From: Leisingera methylohalidivorans DSM 14336
GTDB lineage: Bacteria; Pseudomonadota; Alphaproteobacteria; Rhodobacterales; Rhodobacteraceae
Direction of reading: 5' to 3'
NCBI RefSeq assembly: GCF_000511355.1
Contig: NC_023135.1
Location: 1,638,371-1,702,370 of the forward strand
Length of the DNA stretch: 64,000 nt
This document shows, piece after piece, positions 44,773-56,800 of this stretch. A model generated the notes under the pieces. It was not told where the DNA came from. It saw only the letters and a list, made by a program, of their open reading frames with translations, and did no database searches. The translations under genes and the position numbers were made by a program. How positions within the stretch are numbered: position 1 is the stretch's first letter; each line of letters starts with the position of its first letter.

Positions 44773-45624
44773 ATGCAGTTGACCCTCAAACCCCCCGCCG
44801 TGCTTTTGCGCCTCCTGGCTTTGCTGTGTTTCGCCGCCGCGGGATTGCCGCAAACCGGCCTGGCCGCAGACCGCGAAAGGGTCGAGGCGTTTCTGGAAGT
44901 CACCGGCTTTGACGTTGCACTCGATAGCATTGCCTTATCTGCGTCCAGCGCACCGGACATGCTGGGCGTGGATGCAGGCGCCTTTGGCAATCAATGGACC
45001 GAATTGTCCGAGGATGTCTTTGATACCGCTGAAATGCGCAGCCTGGCGCTGGAGATCCTCGAAAGCACTCTGGACGAAGAAGCCCTGGATCATGCGGCAG
45101 ACTTTTACGCCAGCGATTTAGGGCAGCGCCTGGTGCGTGCGGAAAACGCCTCGCATACGGTCGAAGACGACGCGGTGAAGCAATTGGCGGGCAACCGTAT
45201 TATTTCCGACCTGGTCAAAGCCGGCAGTGAACGGATTGCGATGTATCAGCGGATGGTATCTGCAATTGATGCCGCTGGAACAGGTGTGAAAGCGCTGCAG
45301 CAGATTCAGTTCCGCTTCCTTATGGCTGCCGCTGCTGCCGGGGTAATCGAACTGGAGCTGGATGCTGACGGCCTGCGCGCTCTGATGCAGGCGCAGGAGG
45401 GCGAACTGCGCCTCAGCATGCAGGCCTCCAGTCTGGCAGCCTCTGCCTATACCTACCAGGAATTCAGCGATGCAGAGGTTGAGGCCTATGTTATAGCCCT
45501 GGAAGAGGCGCCGATGCAGCGGGTTTATGAACTGCTGAATGCCGTGCAGTATGAGATCACGGCCAACCGGTTTGAAGAGCTGGCGCACCGGATGGCCGAC
45601 CTGACACCCGGGCAGGATATCTGA
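44773..45624 (+). CDS. DUF2059 domain protein, exported
   Basis: A 283-residue protein with a signal peptide (LLRLLALLCFAAAGLPQTGL, ending near LAA). The mature part is almost wholly alpha-helical. The DUF2059 region includes EALDHAADFYASDLGQRLVR, and a second helical half follows. Probably periplasmic. Function unknown. It is the first core gene after the island and runs in the same direction as rplU. Confidence 0.8.
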   Translation: MQLTLKPPAVLLRLLALLCFAAAGLPQTGLAADRERVEAFLEVTGFDVALDSIALSASSAPDMLGVDAGAFGNQWTELSEDVFDTAEMRSLALEILESTLDEEALDHAADFYASDLGQRLVRAENASHTVEDDAVKQLAGNRIISDLVKAGSERIAMYQRMVSAIDAAGTGVKALQQIQFRFLMAAAAAGVIELELDADGLRALMQAQEGELRLSMQASSLAASAYTYQEFSDAEVEAYVIALEEAPMQRVYELLNAVQYEITANRFEELAHRMADLTPGQDI

Positions 45625-45662
45625 ACCTGCAACACACTTGCGGTGCGGGTTGTGGAAAACTG

Positions 45663-45691
45663 TTGACACCTCAGGAGTTCCGAACCATAAG
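45663..45691 (+). promoter_or_regulatory. Predicted sigma-70 type promoter of rplU-rpmA
   Basis: TTGACA at 45663-45668, a 17-bp spacer and CATAAG at 45686-45691. A consensus -35 with a weak -10 is common in this family. It lies 138 bp before the rplU start. Confidence 0.45.
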
Positions 45692-45828
45692 CCCGCATCC
45701 CGGCCCGGAATCCGTGCGCCGGGGTTTATTTGCAATACGCCCATCACACGGGCGCGCTGTTCGAGGCGGCTTTGGCCGGAACGCCCGCAAGGGGGCCGTA
45801 GGACGCGGGTAGAAAAGGAATGACGCAC

Positions 45829-46383
45829 ATGTTTGCGGTCCTCAAGACCGGCGGCAAGCAGTACAAGGTTCAGGCGGGCGATATCCTCCGCGTTGAAAAA
45901 CTTGCTGCAGACGCTGGCGACACCATCCAGTTCGACGAAATCCTGATGCTTGGCGGCGACGCACCTGTTGTCGGCGCCCCGCTGGTGGACGGCGCTGCCG
46001 TCAAGGCGGAAGTGATCGATCAGATCAAAGGCGAAAAGCTGATCAACTTCGTCAAGCGCCGCCGGAAGCACTCCTCCAAGCGCACCAAGGGCCACCGTCA
46101 GAAGCTGACTCTGGTCCGGATCACCGAGATCCTGGCATCGGGCGCAACCAAAGCTGCTCCGAAAGCCGCTGCAAAAGCTGCTCCTGCCGCTGACGCCGCC
46201 GGTTCGGACGACCTGACCCAGCTGACCGGCGTTGGCCCTGCCGCCGCCAAGAAGCTGAACGAAGCCGGTCTGACCAGCTTTGCCCAGATCGCAGCCTTGT
46301 CCGAAGACGGTATTGCTGCTATCGAAGCGGTCAAAGTGAAGCCCGAGTGGGTTGAGCAGGCCAAAGAGCTGGCTAAAGGCTAA
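45829..46383 (+). CDS. rplU: 50S ribosomal protein L21 with C-terminal helix-hairpin-helix extension
   Basis: A 184-residue protein. Residues 1-103 are L21 ([20 protein letters not shown], then [20 protein letters not shown]). An alanine/lysine linker joins a helix-hairpin-helix-like domain ([20 protein letters not shown]). E. coli L21 is 103 residues, so ~80 are extra; such extensions occur in many alphaproteobacteria. The ATG at 45829 is preferred: an ATG at 45820 lies too close to the AAAAGG site. Cotranscribed with rpmA 11 bp downstream. Confidence 0.95.
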   Translation: MFAVLKTGGKQYKVQAGDILRVEKLAADAGDTIQFDEILMLGGDAPVVGAPLVDGAAVKAEVIDQIKGEKLINFVKRRRKHSSKRTKGHRQKLTLVRITEILASGATKAAPKAAAKAAPAADAAGSDDLTQLTGVGPAAAKKLNEAGLTSFAQIAALSEDGIAAIEAVKVKPEWVEQAKELAKG

Positions 46384-46394
46384 GGAGAGAGAGA

Positions 46395-46664
46395 ATGGCA
46401 CATAAAAAAGCTGGCGGTTCCTCACGTAACGGCCGCGACTCCGCGGGCCGCCGTCTTGGCGTGAAACTCTTCGGTGGCCAGGCGGCCATCGCAGGCAACA
46501 TCATCGTGCGTCAGCGCGGCACCAAGTTCTGGCCGGGCGAAAACGTAGGCATTGGCAAAGACCATACTCTGTTTGCCACGTCCGAAGGTGCTGTTACCTT
46601 CCGCAAAGGCCTGAAAGGCCGCACCTTTGTATCGGTTCTGCCAGTGGCGGAGGCCGCTGAGTAA
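46395..46664 (+). CDS. rpmA: 50S ribosomal protein L27
   Basis: An 89-residue ribosomal protein whose N-terminus reaches the peptidyl-transferase centre. [20 protein letters not shown] is the standard start with no cleavable extension, and the length is normal. GGAGAGAGAG precedes the ATG. Followed by a strong terminator. Confidence 0.97.
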   Translation: MAHKKAGGSSRNGRDSAGRRLGVKLFGGQAAIAGNIIVRQRGTKFWPGENVGIGKDHTLFATSEGAVTFRKGLKGRTFVSVLPVAEAAE

Positions 46665-46694
46665 GCCGACCCGAAGGGTGAAGACATCTTTAGA

Positions 46695-46731
46695 GGGACC
46701 GGCTTCAGGGCCGGTCCCCTTTTCTGTTTTA
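46695..46731 (+). terminator. Terminator of rplU-rpmA
   Basis: Stem GGGACCGGC/GCCGGTCCC with a short loop and CTTTTCTGTTTT tail. Confidence 0.9.
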
Positions 46732-46944
46732 AGGGTCCGGGTAAATGATGTTCCCAAGAATGACCATGGGCGGGATTTCTGCTGAAAGCCGCAGTGCCGC
46801 TCACGTCCGGCCAACAGAAAGTTTTACGACAATTGAAGCGCCTGTGCCTTGCCGCCGGGGCAGGGCATGCACATTTGAAGATGGCCGCCGCAACAACAAG
46901 GGCTGTTACAGCCAGAAAGTCTTTGGCAGAGGAGGAGCACATCC

Positions 46945-47481
46945 ATGAACTTGGAACAGATTGTGTGCCAGCAGGTAATCGAAACGGACCGCTTTATTCT
47001 GCGGCCCTTGCGAAAATCCGATGCCGGCCTGATTGAACACTACGTCAGCGATGCGCGCGTTGCCCGCATGACCCGCTCGGTGCCGCATCCGCTGCCGCCG
47101 GGCGCCGCCGAGGCCTTTGTCGCCCGCGCCATGGCCGAAGAGCGGGACGAGGATGTCTGGGCGATTGATGGCACCGCCGAAGGTGACGCTGAACTGAAAG
47201 GCGTGATCGGACTCAAGCGGATGGACCGCAACCAGTCGGAGGTCTCTTACTGGACCGCACCGCCGTTTTGGAATACCGGGCTTGCCTCCGCCGCGGTCAA
47301 GGCTTTGGTGGATGCAAATCCGCAAGGCAACGCGGCGATGTTTGCATCGGTGTTTCAGGACAACCCGGCTTCGGCCCGGGTGCTGATCCATTGCGGCTTT
47401 GAATATCTCGGCGACGCCGAGAGCTATTCAGTCGCCCGCGATGCCTCGGTCCCGACCTGGACTTACAGCCGAAAACTGTGA
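46945..47481 (+). CDS. GNAT-family N-acetyltransferase (RimJ/RimL type)
   Basis: A 178-residue acetyltransferase. It opens with ETDRFILRPLRKSDAGLIEH, typical of RimJ/RimL/SpeG-like enzymes. EVSYWTAPPFWNTGLASAAV covers the acetyl-CoA-binding region, though the Q/RxxGxG/A loop is less canonical, and NPASARVLIHCGFEYLG is the conserved C-terminal element. GGAGGAG precedes the ATG. It lies between rpmA and obgE as in related genomes. Substrate unknown. Confidence 0.88.
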   Translation: MNLEQIVCQQVIETDRFILRPLRKSDAGLIEHYVSDARVARMTRSVPHPLPPGAAEAFVARAMAEERDEDVWAIDGTAEGDAELKGVIGLKRMDRNQSEVSYWTAPPFWNTGLASAAVKALVDANPQGNAAMFASVFQDNPASARVLIHCGFEYLGDAESYSVARDASVPTWTYSRKL

Positions 47482-47593
47482 TTGGCGCGGCGCGCGCTTT
47501 GCGGTAAGGCAAACGAAACATTCCCGCCAGAGCCCCGGGGCTTTGGCGGGACACGTGTATTGCGCGGGCGGGCACAGGATCCCGCCGCATTAA

Positions 47594-49731
<2,138 letters not shown>

Positions 49732-49807
49732 GCCGACCATCTGATATTCTATTCCAGCCGGCAGGCACCCGACGTGCCACAGAAGGACCGGCAAGGGCGC
49801 GAGACAC

Positions 49808-51073
49808 ATGAAAGACAATGAAAACATCCCCGCTGTGATGGCGGAACTTGGCAAACGTGCAAAGCAAGCGGCGCAAATCCTGGCAACAGCCAGCGCGGAG
49901 CGCAAACATGCCGCTTTGATCGCTGCCGCCGAAGCGGTTTGGAACCGCCGGGCCGAAATCATTACTGAGAACGCCAAGGACTTGGAGTTCGGCCGCGGCA
50001 AGGGACTGTCCGGCGCGATGATGGACCGGCTGATGCTGGACGAGCCCCGCATCCAAGGCATCGTTGACGGTCTGCGCGCGGTGGCAGAACAGCGCGATCC
50101 TGTAGGTGAGGTGATGGAGGAGTGGGAACAGCCCACCGGCCTCAGGATCCAGCGCGTGCGCACGCCGCTGGGGGTGATCGGCGTGATCTACGAAAGCCGC
50201 CCGAATGTGACGGCGGACGCCGGCGCGCTGTGCCTGAAATCAGGCAATGCCGTCATTCTGCGCGGCGGCTCGGAAAGCTTTCATTCCTCCCAGGCCATTC
50301 ATGCCTGCCTGGCCGAAGGCCTTAAATCCGCCGGTCTGCCCGAAGACGCTGTTCAGCTGGTGCCGACCCGCGACCGGGCGGCGGTGCAGCAGCTGCTGAC
50401 CATGACCGATTATGTCGACGTCATCGTGCCCCGCGGCGGCAAAGGGCTGGTCGGCCTGGTTCAGCGCGAGGCGCGGGTGCCTGTCTTTGCCCATCTGGAA
50501 GGCATCGTGCACATCTATCTGGATAAGACCGCCGATCCGCAAAAAGCGCTGGACGTGGTGCTGAACGCCAAGACCCGCCGCACCGGTATCTGCGGCGCCG
50601 CGGAATGCCTGCTGATTCACCAGGACATTGCGCCGACGCTTGGCAAGGCGGTACTGGAGGCGCTGGCATCTGCCGGCGTGGAAGTCCGTGCCGAATCGGG
50701 GCTGCCGGGACCGGACAGCATGGTCACCGCCAGTGACGAGGATTGGGGCAAGGAATATCTGGATTCCATCATCGCGGCGAAACAGGTCGCAGACATTGAC
50801 GAAGCAATCCAGCACATCCGCACACATCACTCGCAGCACACCGATTGCATCATCACCGAGGATGAATCCGCAGTTCAGAAATTCTTTGCTGAACTCGACA
50901 GCGCGATCCTGATGCACAACGCCTCCACCCAGTTCGCCGACGGCGGAGAGTTCGGCATGGGCGCGGAAATCGGTATTGCCACCGGCAAGATGCATGCGCG
51001 CGGCCCGGTGGGGGCTACCCAGCTGACCAGCTTCAAATACCTGGTGCGCGGCGACGGGGCCACCCGGGCTTAA
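49808..51073 (+). CDS. proA: Glutamate-5-semialdehyde dehydrogenase (gamma-glutamyl phosphate reductase)
   Basis: A 421-residue NADPH-dependent enzyme for the second step of proline synthesis. Aldehyde-dehydrogenase-fold motifs include [20 protein letters not shown], the catalytic cysteine in [17 protein letters not shown], and [20 protein letters not shown]. Length normal. It is 76 bp after proB and ends in a terminator. Confidence 0.96.
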   Translation: MKDNENIPAVMAELGKRAKQAAQILATASAERKHAALIAAAEAVWNRRAEIITENAKDLEFGRGKGLSGAMMDRLMLDEPRIQGIVDGLRAVAEQRDPVGEVMEEWEQPTGLRIQRVRTPLGVIGVIYESRPNVTADAGALCLKSGNAVILRGGSESFHSSQAIHACLAEGLKSAGLPEDAVQLVPTRDRAAVQQLLTMTDYVDVIVPRGGKGLVGLVQREARVPVFAHLEGIVHIYLDKTADPQKALDVVLNAKTRRTGICGAAECLLIHQDIAPTLGKAVLEALASAGVEVRAESGLPGPDSMVTASDEDWGKEYLDSIIAAKQVADIDEAIQHIRTHHSQHTDCIITEDESAVQKFFAELDSAILMHNASTQFADGGEFGMGAEIGIATGKMHARGPVGATQLTSFKYLVRGDGATRA

Positions 51074-51088
51074 GCGGTGAAAAATGCA

Positions 51089-51118
51089 AAACGCCGGGAA
51101 AACTCCCGGCGTTTCTTT
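51089..51118 (+). terminator. Terminator after proA
   Basis: Stem AACGCCGGGA/TCCCGGCGTT with loop AAAC and TTCTTTG tail. It lies between convergent proA and the chpT-like gene. Confidence 0.85.
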
Positions 51119-51135
51119 GCGCATGATACTGCAGA

Positions 51136-51732
51136 TCAGAACTGCAGCGTGATCTTTTCCAGGCTTTGCTCCAGGCGGACAGTGCGGTCAGCCTCCTTGG
51201 CGGCCTCGGGCAGCAGGGCAAATTGCACCAAGGCAGGCGTGATTTCTGCACTTGAATTGCCGCCGCTGACCCGCGCCCACAGCTCATCATCCACGTTCAG
51301 CTTGCGGCCTTCGCCCGTCACCGTCCATTTGCCGCCGGCACAGAAAATCTTGATCGTTCCGCCATAGGGCAAGGCGGATTCCAGGCACAGCGCCGCCAAC
51401 AGGGACAGGCGCGCCTCGCTGCGGGTGCAGCCCTCCAGCGGAGACCATTGGTATTTGATCCGGCCGCCCTTGCTGATGTCCTCCAGCACCGAAACCAATT
51501 CGGCCCGGCTCATCTGCTGGTCGCCTGCGGCGCCAAAGGCAATACGGAAAAAACGGATGCGGGCATTGGCATTGGCCACACTGTCAGAGATCAGTTCCAG
51601 TTCAGGTCCGGACATGCTGCCCGCCATTCCAAGCAGTTCCAAACCGTTGTTTATGGCACCGACGGGGCTGATCAGATCATGACAGATCCGGGACCCTACC
51701 AAAGCGGCCAAATTGGCGTTATCTACACCCAT
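51136..51732 (-). CDS. chpT: Histidine phosphotransferase, ChpT family
   Basis: A 198-residue protein. GSRICHDLISPVGAINNGLE is the dimerisation/phosphotransfer helix with the phospho-accepting histidine in HDLISP. The second half is a degenerate GHKL-like ATPase fold. In Caulobacter ChpT relays phosphate from CckA to CtrA and CpdR; in Roseobacters it feeds CtrA-controlled motility and gene-transfer-agent functions. The start at 51732 has GGAGGAAG upstream. Divergent from a DUF3553 gene. Confidence 0.85.
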   Translation of the reverse strand: MGVDNANLAALVGSRICHDLISPVGAINNGLELLGMAGSMSGPELELISDSVANANARIRFFRIAFGAAGDQQMSRAELVSVLEDISKGGRIKYQWSPLEGCTRSEARLSLLAALCLESALPYGGTIKIFCAGGKWTVTGEGRKLNVDDELWARVSGGNSSAEITPALVQFALLPEAAKEADRTVRLEQSLEKITLQF

Positions 51733-51766
51733 AACTTCAACTTCCTCCGAACTGGGCCACCCGCCA

Positions 51767-51949
51767 ATGAATGACCTCAACGCTATTTTAGCCCCCGGCT
51801 TGTTCGTCCGGCACCCGGATCACCCTGAATGGGGTGTTGGGCAGGTGCAATCGAATGCGGGCGGCAAGATCACCGTGAATTTCCCCGATCAAGGCAAGCT
51901 TGTGATTGACGGAGTGCGCGTCTCCCTTATTCCCGTCTTTGATCCATAA
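51767..51949 (+). CDS. DUF3553 small protein
   Basis: A 60-residue protein. LAPGLFVRHPDHPEWGVGQV and KITVNFPDQGKLVIDG are the conserved core of DUF3553, a beta-barrel-like fold also found at the C-terminus of some DNA-repair helicases. It could bind DNA or helicase partners. The start at 51767 lies 34 bp from the divergent chpT start, so both promoters are packed between or within the genes. Confidence 0.82.
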   Translation: MNDLNAILAPGLFVRHPDHPEWGVGQVQSNAGGKITVNFPDQGKLVIDGVRVSLIPVFDP

Positions 51950-52056
51950 CGGTTTATGAAGAGTTAACGAACCCCGTCTAACTCGCCTTAAAAGCTGCGC
52001 GTTCTTTGCCTTAATAGAAGCATGCGCTCAAGCCTGATCGACGCAATGGTGACCGA

Positions 52057-52818
52057 ATGCAAGACTGCCCCCCGGAATTTTCCGTCAAGATCGCAGAAAC
52101 AGACGCGGAACTGCGCGCGGCACAGGCCCTGCGCTATGACGTATTTGTTCGGGAGCTTGGCGGCGGCGGCGCGATGGTGGACCATGATGCGGGGCTGGAG
52201 CGGGACAGGTTCGACCCGTTCTTTGACCATATGCTGGTGATCGATGACACCACGGGCACCGTGGCCGGTGTCTACCGTCTGCTGCGAGATGATCAGGCCG
52301 CCAAGGCCGGACAGTTTTATTCCGAGGACGAATATGACCTGACCGTGCTGAAGTCTTCGGGCCGCAGGCTGCTGGAGCTGGGACGCTCTTGCCTGCATCC
52401 GGATTACCGCGGCGGCATGGCGATGTTTCACCTCTGGTCCGGACTGGCCGGCTATGTGGAGGCCCACAATATCGAAGTCCTTTTCGGGGTCGCAAGCTTT
52501 CACGGCACCGACCCAGCTGCGCTGGCCGATCCGCTGGCCTTGCTGCAGCACAATCATCTCGCCCCGCCCGAACTTCGCGTACGATCAAAAGCGTTTCAAA
52601 CCATGGGTTTGGTGGCCGTAGATGATCTCGACCGCAAACGGGCCATGGTGCAAACCCCGGCACTGATCAAAGCGTATCTGCGGCTAGGCGGATTTGTCGG
52701 CGACGGCGCCTATATCGATCAGGCTTTCAACACCACCGACGTATGCCTGATCCTCGACACTGCGCGCATGAACGACCGCCAGCGCAGGATTTATACCGGA
52801 GGCAAGGACCGGGGATGA
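52057..52818 (+). CDS. olsB: L-ornithine N(alpha)-acyltransferase
   Basis: A 253-residue GNAT-fold enzyme that attaches a 3-hydroxy fatty acid to ornithine, first step of ornithine-lipid synthesis. Recognisable stretches are LRYDVFVRELGGGGAMVDHD, RLLELGRSCLHPDYRGGMAM and VEVLFGVASFHGTDP-like IEVLFGVASFHGTDPAALAD. Overlaps olsA by 4 bp (ATGA). Confidence 0.93.
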   Translation: MQDCPPEFSVKIAETDAELRAAQALRYDVFVRELGGGGAMVDHDAGLERDRFDPFFDHMLVIDDTTGTVAGVYRLLRDDQAAKAGQFYSEDEYDLTVLKSSGRRLLELGRSCLHPDYRGGMAMFHLWSGLAGYVEAHNIEVLFGVASFHGTDPAALADPLALLQHNHLAPPELRVRSKAFQTMGLVAVDDLDRKRAMVQTPALIKAYLRLGGFVGDGAYIDQAFNTTDVCLILDTARMNDRQRRIYTGGKDRG

Positions 52819-53645
52819 GCGTCAGCTGGCAAAGCGAAGAGGCGCCGGATCCGGTCCGGATCGGTGCCCTGGGCTGGCTGCTGGTGCTGGTGCGCGGACT
52901 GCCGCTGGCGATGCTGGTTTTTGGCGGTTTGCTGGTTCTGCTGGCCTTGCGGCTGATCGAACGGCCGGTTTTCGGCGTGCAGCGGCCGGTGACGCCGTTC
53001 ATCACGCAGTTTGTCTGCCGCAACGCCTTTCGCATTCTTGGTATCAGCTTCAATACCCGTGGGGCGCTGATGCGTCAGAAAGGCGCCGTGGTGGCCAATC
53101 ACGCCTCCTGGCTGGACATCTTTGCCCTCAATGCGCGCAAGCGGATCTACTTTGTCTCCAAGGCGGAAGTCGCAAAATGGCCGGGGATTGGCTGGCTCGC
53201 GCGGGCCACCGGAACAGTTTTCATCGAACGCGACCCCAAAAAGGCCAGGGAACAGGCAGTCCTGTTTGAACAGCGCCTGCTGGCCGGTCACAAGCTGCTG
53301 TTTTTCCCCGAGGGCACCTCGACCGATGGTTTGAGGGTTTTACCCTTTAAAACAACGCTCTTTGCGGCGTTCTTTTCGGAACAACTGCGCGAGGATCTGC
53401 ACATCCAGCCTGTTTCAGTCCGCTATCATGCGCCTGACGGCGCCCCGGCCCGGTTTTACGGCTGGTGGGGGGATATGGATTTCGGGCCTCATCTTCTCAA
53501 AATCCTGGCAGCCCCGCGGCAGGGCCAGGTGGAGCTGATTTACCACCAGCCCTTGAAGGTTGCCGGTTTTGCAGACCGCAAAGCCCTGGCCGCGGCGGCT
53601 GGGGCGATGGTGAAAGACGGCCACCGCCGCGCCTTGGGCGGCTGA
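52815..53645 (+). CDS. olsA: Lyso-ornithine lipid O-acyltransferase
   Basis: A 276-residue PlsC-type acyltransferase that completes ornithine lipid at the inner membrane. An N-terminal helix (about 25-48) is followed by the acyltransferase motif NHASWLDIFALN, TVFIERDPKKA and LLFFPEGTSTDG. The start at 52815 overlaps the olsB stop. Ornithine lipids are major membrane lipids of Roseobacters. Confidence 0.93.
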   Translation: MSVSWQSEEAPDPVRIGALGWLLVLVRGLPLAMLVFGGLLVLLALRLIERPVFGVQRPVTPFITQFVCRNAFRILGISFNTRGALMRQKGAVVANHASWLDIFALNARKRIYFVSKAEVAKWPGIGWLARATGTVFIERDPKKAREQAVLFEQRLLAGHKLLFFPEGTSTDGLRVLPFKTTLFAAFFSEQLREDLHIQPVSVRYHAPDGAPARFYGWWGDMDFGPHLLKILAAPRQGQVELIYHQPLKVAGFADRKALAAAAGAMVKDGHRRALGG

Positions 53646-53833
53646 AAATTGTGGCGGGAAACCGATTCCGCCTGTTTCGCTATTGTCAGCTGACAATTTC
53701 TGCTCTATGAGCGCGCCTACGAACCCGCAGGCGGGGTTTGGCCTGATCAGGGGAGACATCCCTGACGGACCCCCGGTTGGAGCATCCGCTCTGAACCCCC
53801 GCCGAGGATAGAAACCGGAAAGGATATAATAGC

Positions 53834-54610
53834 ATGGCTCTTCCTGAGTTCACCATGCGTCAGCTGCTTGAAGCTGGCGTTCACTTCGGCCACCAGACCC
53901 AGCGCTGGAACCCGCGCATGGCACCGTTCATCTACGGTGCGCGCAACGGCATCCACATCATGGACCTGACCCAGACTGTTCCGATGCTGGACCAGGCGCT
54001 GCAGGTTGTCCGTGACACCGTTGCCAAAGGCGGCCGCGTCCTGTTCGTCGGCACCAAGCGCCAGGCAGCCGGCCCGATTGCCGAAGCGGCTGATAAGTCG
54101 GCTCAGTACTTCATGAACCACCGCTGGCTCGGCGGCACCCTGACCAACTGGAAAACCGTTTCCCAGTCGATCAACCGCCTGAAGGAAATCGACGAGAAGA
54201 TGTCCTCCGGCGCCGAAGGCCTGACCAAGAAAGAGCGTCTGGGCATGGAACGCGATCAGGAGAAGCTGGAAGCGTCTCTGGGCGGCATCCGTGAAATGGG
54301 CGGCGTGCCGGACCTGCTGTTCGTCATCGACGTGAAAAAAGAAGCGCTGGCCATCGCCGAAGCCAAGAAACTGGGCATTCCGGTTGTGGCTGTTGTCGAC
54401 ACCAACTGCTCCCCCGACGGCGTGGACTTCATCATTCCGGGCAACGACGACGCATCGCGCGCCATTTCGCTGTACTGCGACCTGGTTGCCCGTGCAGCAC
54501 TGGACGGCATGTCCGCTCAGCTGGGTGCCGCAGGTGTTGACCTGGGCGCGCTGGAAGAAGCGCCGGCCGAAGAAGCTGTGACTGAAGAAGCCGCCGCTGC
54601 TGACGCCTGA
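53834..54610 (+). CDS. rpsB: 30S ribosomal protein S2
   Basis: A 258-residue ribosomal protein. [20 protein letters not shown] is the standard start, [18 protein letters not shown] [20 protein letters not shown] and [20 protein letters not shown] are family motifs. The last ~15 residues are an acidic/alanine tail. The 188-bp leader after olsA probably carries the promoter and possible S2-dependent autoregulation. Confidence 0.97.
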   Translation: MALPEFTMRQLLEAGVHFGHQTQRWNPRMAPFIYGARNGIHIMDLTQTVPMLDQALQVVRDTVAKGGRVLFVGTKRQAAGPIAEAADKSAQYFMNHRWLGGTLTNWKTVSQSINRLKEIDEKMSSGAEGLTKKERLGMERDQEKLEASLGGIREMGGVPDLLFVIDVKKEALAIAEAKKLGIPVVAVVDTNCSPDGVDFIIPGNDDASRAISLYCDLVARAALDGMSAQLGAAGVDLGALEEAPAEEAVTEEAAAADA

Positions 54611-54636
54611 TCCGTCCCGTCACGGAACTGACATGC

Positions 54637-54670
54637 GGGGCAGGGTATCACCTGCCCCAAATCTGTTTTT
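54637..54670 (+). terminator. Attenuator-like hairpin between rpsB and tsf
   Basis: Stem GGGGCAGG/CCTGCCCC with a six-base loop, followed by AAATCTGTTTTTG. Partial termination here would set the S2:EF-Ts ratio. Confidence 0.75.
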
Positions 54671-54689
54671 GAAATGAGGAGAGCCTAAG

Positions 54690-55565
54690 ATGGCAATCAC
54701 TGCTGCTATGGTGAAAGAACTGCGCGAATCCACCGGCGCAGGCATGATGGACGCGAAGAAAGCCCTGGTCGAAAACAACGGCGACATGGAAGCCGCGGTT
54801 GATTGGCTGCGCACCAAAGGCCTCGCCAAGGCTGCCAAGAAATCCGGCCGTACCGCCGCAGAAGGCCTGGTTGCCGTGATCGTCGAAGGCAACAAAGGTG
54901 TTGCCGTCGAAGTGAACTCGGAAACCGACTTTGTCGGCAAGAACGCCGAATTCCAGGAAATGGTCGGCGGCATCGCCAAAGCAGCCCTGGGTGTTTCCGA
55001 TGTTGAAGCGCTGAAAGCTGCCGACATGGGCGGCAAGACCGTTGCCGAGACCATCACCGACAAGATCGCCACCATTGGCGAAAACATGTCGGTCCGCCGC
55101 ATGGCCGTGCTGGAAGGCGAAACCGTTGTGTCCTACGTGCACAATGCCGCCGCTGCAGGCATGGGCAAGATCGGTGTTCTGGTTGCCATGACCGGCGGCG
55201 ACGCAGCGATCGGCAAGCAGATTGCAATGCACATTGCAGCTGCCAACCCCGCGGCACTGTCCGAAGCGGACATGGACGCCGCCGTGGTTGAGAAGGAAAA
55301 GCAGGTTCAGATGGACATCGCCCGCGAATCCGGCAAGCCGGAGCAGGTGATTGAAAAGATGATCGTCGGCCGGATGAAGAAATTCGTCGCGGAATCGACC
55401 TTGCTGAACCAGCAGTTCGTTGTGAACCCGGACCTGACCGTTGAAGCCGCAGCCAAAGAGGCAGGCGCAACCATCACCGGTTTCGCCCGCGTCGAAGTCG
55501 GCGAAGGCATCGAAGTCGAAAAAGAAGACTTTGCCGCTGAAGTTGCCAAGGCAGCACAGGGCTGA
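54690..55565 (+). CDS. tsf: Translation elongation factor Ts
   Basis: A 291-residue nucleotide exchange factor for EF-Tu. The N-terminal UBA-like part is [20 protein letters not shown], followed by the core motif [14 protein letters not shown]. Length normal. GAGGAGAG precedes the ATG. Second gene of rpsB-tsf. Confidence 0.97.
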   Translation: MAITAAMVKELRESTGAGMMDAKKALVENNGDMEAAVDWLRTKGLAKAAKKSGRTAAEGLVAVIVEGNKGVAVEVNSETDFVGKNAEFQEMVGGIAKAALGVSDVEALKAADMGGKTVAETITDKIATIGENMSVRRMAVLEGETVVSYVHNAAAAGMGKIGVLVAMTGGDAAIGKQIAMHIAAANPAALSEADMDAAVVEKEKQVQMDIARESGKPEQVIEKMIVGRMKKFVAESTLLNQQFVVNPDLTVEAAAKEAGATITGFARVEVGEGIEVEKEDFAAEVAKAAQG

Positions 55566-55609
55566 TTTGGGCTGATCCGGGCGGATCAGCTTTCACGATA
55601 AATCTCAGG

Positions 55610-55640
55610 AACCGGCAGGGTCATCCCTGCCGGTTTTTTC
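55610..55640 (+). terminator. Terminator after tsf
   Basis: Stem AACCGGCAGGG/CCCTGCCGGTT with loop TCAT and a T-rich tail. A second hairpin, GCTGATCCG/CGGATCAGC, precedes it at 55571-55590. Confidence 0.92.
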
Positions 55641-56044
55641 CGTCGTATCGCCCCGGTCCGGCGACAGCGCTGCCGGGCGCTGAATGCCCGGCGGCTGACA
55701 CGGCCTATGCGTTTCTGGGAACAGGAGACCTGCAGCAGGGATCTGAGGGACCCCACTGATGGGGATGGGCGAGGCCCCTCTGTATCCGGAATAGACGCGG
55801 AACAATACGCGCCTATCCCTGACCAGGTAGGAGAGCCTTGAAATCACAAGGGTCGTTACCCATTAGTTCCTTGGCCAAAGCCACCACTCACGGAACAGGG
55901 GCAACATGCAGAAAATCAACCTAAAATGGTAGTATAGGATTCCATACTTCCTGGAGCATAGAAGAGGCGCGGCAAATTAGGAAAACCGGTAATACGCCAA
56001 GGGGCAGCGGTACAGCCCGGATCGCCGGCACCCGCGCAGCTGCC
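55641..56044. other. 404-bp intergenic region between tsf and luxR
   Basis: No coding stretch with good composition on either strand and no clear RNA. The two flanking genes converge here. Confidence 0.45.
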
Positions 56045-56800
56045 TTAGGCATCCATGATATACATCTGATTGTGCAGCGCCGCCTTCAGAACGGCCTGGG
56101 CGGTTGTCTCTACCGACAGCGATTCTCTGGCAAGGCGCAGGTGTTTTTCAATCGTCGCAGGTGTAAGCCCCATCAGAAGTGCAATGTCCTGCGTGGTTTT
56201 GCCATCGCCAACCCATTGCAAAACCTCCCGCTGCCGTTTGGTAAGGCAGCGGTTCGGCGCTGTATAGGGCAGGGTGAGGATTTTCAGATGGGCCACATTG
56301 TTCATCAGCACGATGTCCTCGCCCGATTCCTGCCACAGCGCATCCACCGCATCCTGAGACATGCCGGGTTTTGCAGCCAGTGATATCGCGCCCTTGTACC
56401 GCGGAGACGCTGAGTAGAAACTGACGGTGTAACCGGCATTCATGTCAAGCTTCTGATTGAACTCATGCACCCGCCGGGCTTCAGGCCCAAGTGTACCGCC
56501 GGCAATCATGTCCTGCACGATACGCCAGCTGCCAGCGCCTTCATTCTCCAATGCCCAGCGAAGCATCGGCGCGTGGAAATACAGCCCCTTGTGCAAAAAG
56601 CCGTTCAGATATTCGCTGTCATGATTGGACAGGATAACAAAATCGTCCGGATCCCCCAGCGAGGTTGCCGTCTTGTAGCGGGTATAGCCGTAAATCAGCC
56701 GGTCGAACCCGAACCTGTACATTTGCCGGACATGCCCGTCCCACAGCTCTTCCAGGCTTTGAGCGCCGCAAAGAAAGTTCAGGTATTCCTTTACGTTCAT
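56045..56800 (-). CDS. LuxR-family regulator with autoinducer-binding-like domain
   Basis: A 251-residue regulator. Residues 15-165 match the autoinducer-binding domain pattern (FDRLIYGYTRYKTATSLGDP, then WALENEGAGSWRIVQDMIAG), and 185-240 form the LuxR HTH (LTKRQREVLQWVGDGKTTQD, then MGLTPATIEKHLRLARESL). No luxI gene is in the window, so it is an orphan or solo regulator. Its ATG at 56800 overlaps the aroQ stop by 4 bp, so it is translated with aroQ. An upstream in-frame extension lies inside aroQ and is not used. Confidence 0.88.
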   Translation of the reverse strand: MNVKEYLNFLCGAQSLEELWDGHVRQMYRFGFDRLIYGYTRYKTATSLGDPDDFVILSNHDSEYLNGFLHKGLYFHAPMLRWALENEGAGSWRIVQDMIAGGTLGPEARRVHEFNQKLDMNAGYTVSFYSASPRYKGAISLAAKPGMSQDAVDALWQESGEDIVLMNNVAHLKILTLPYTAPNRCLTKRQREVLQWVGDGKTTQDIALLMGLTPATIEKHLRLARESLSVETTAQAVLKAALHNQMYIMDA

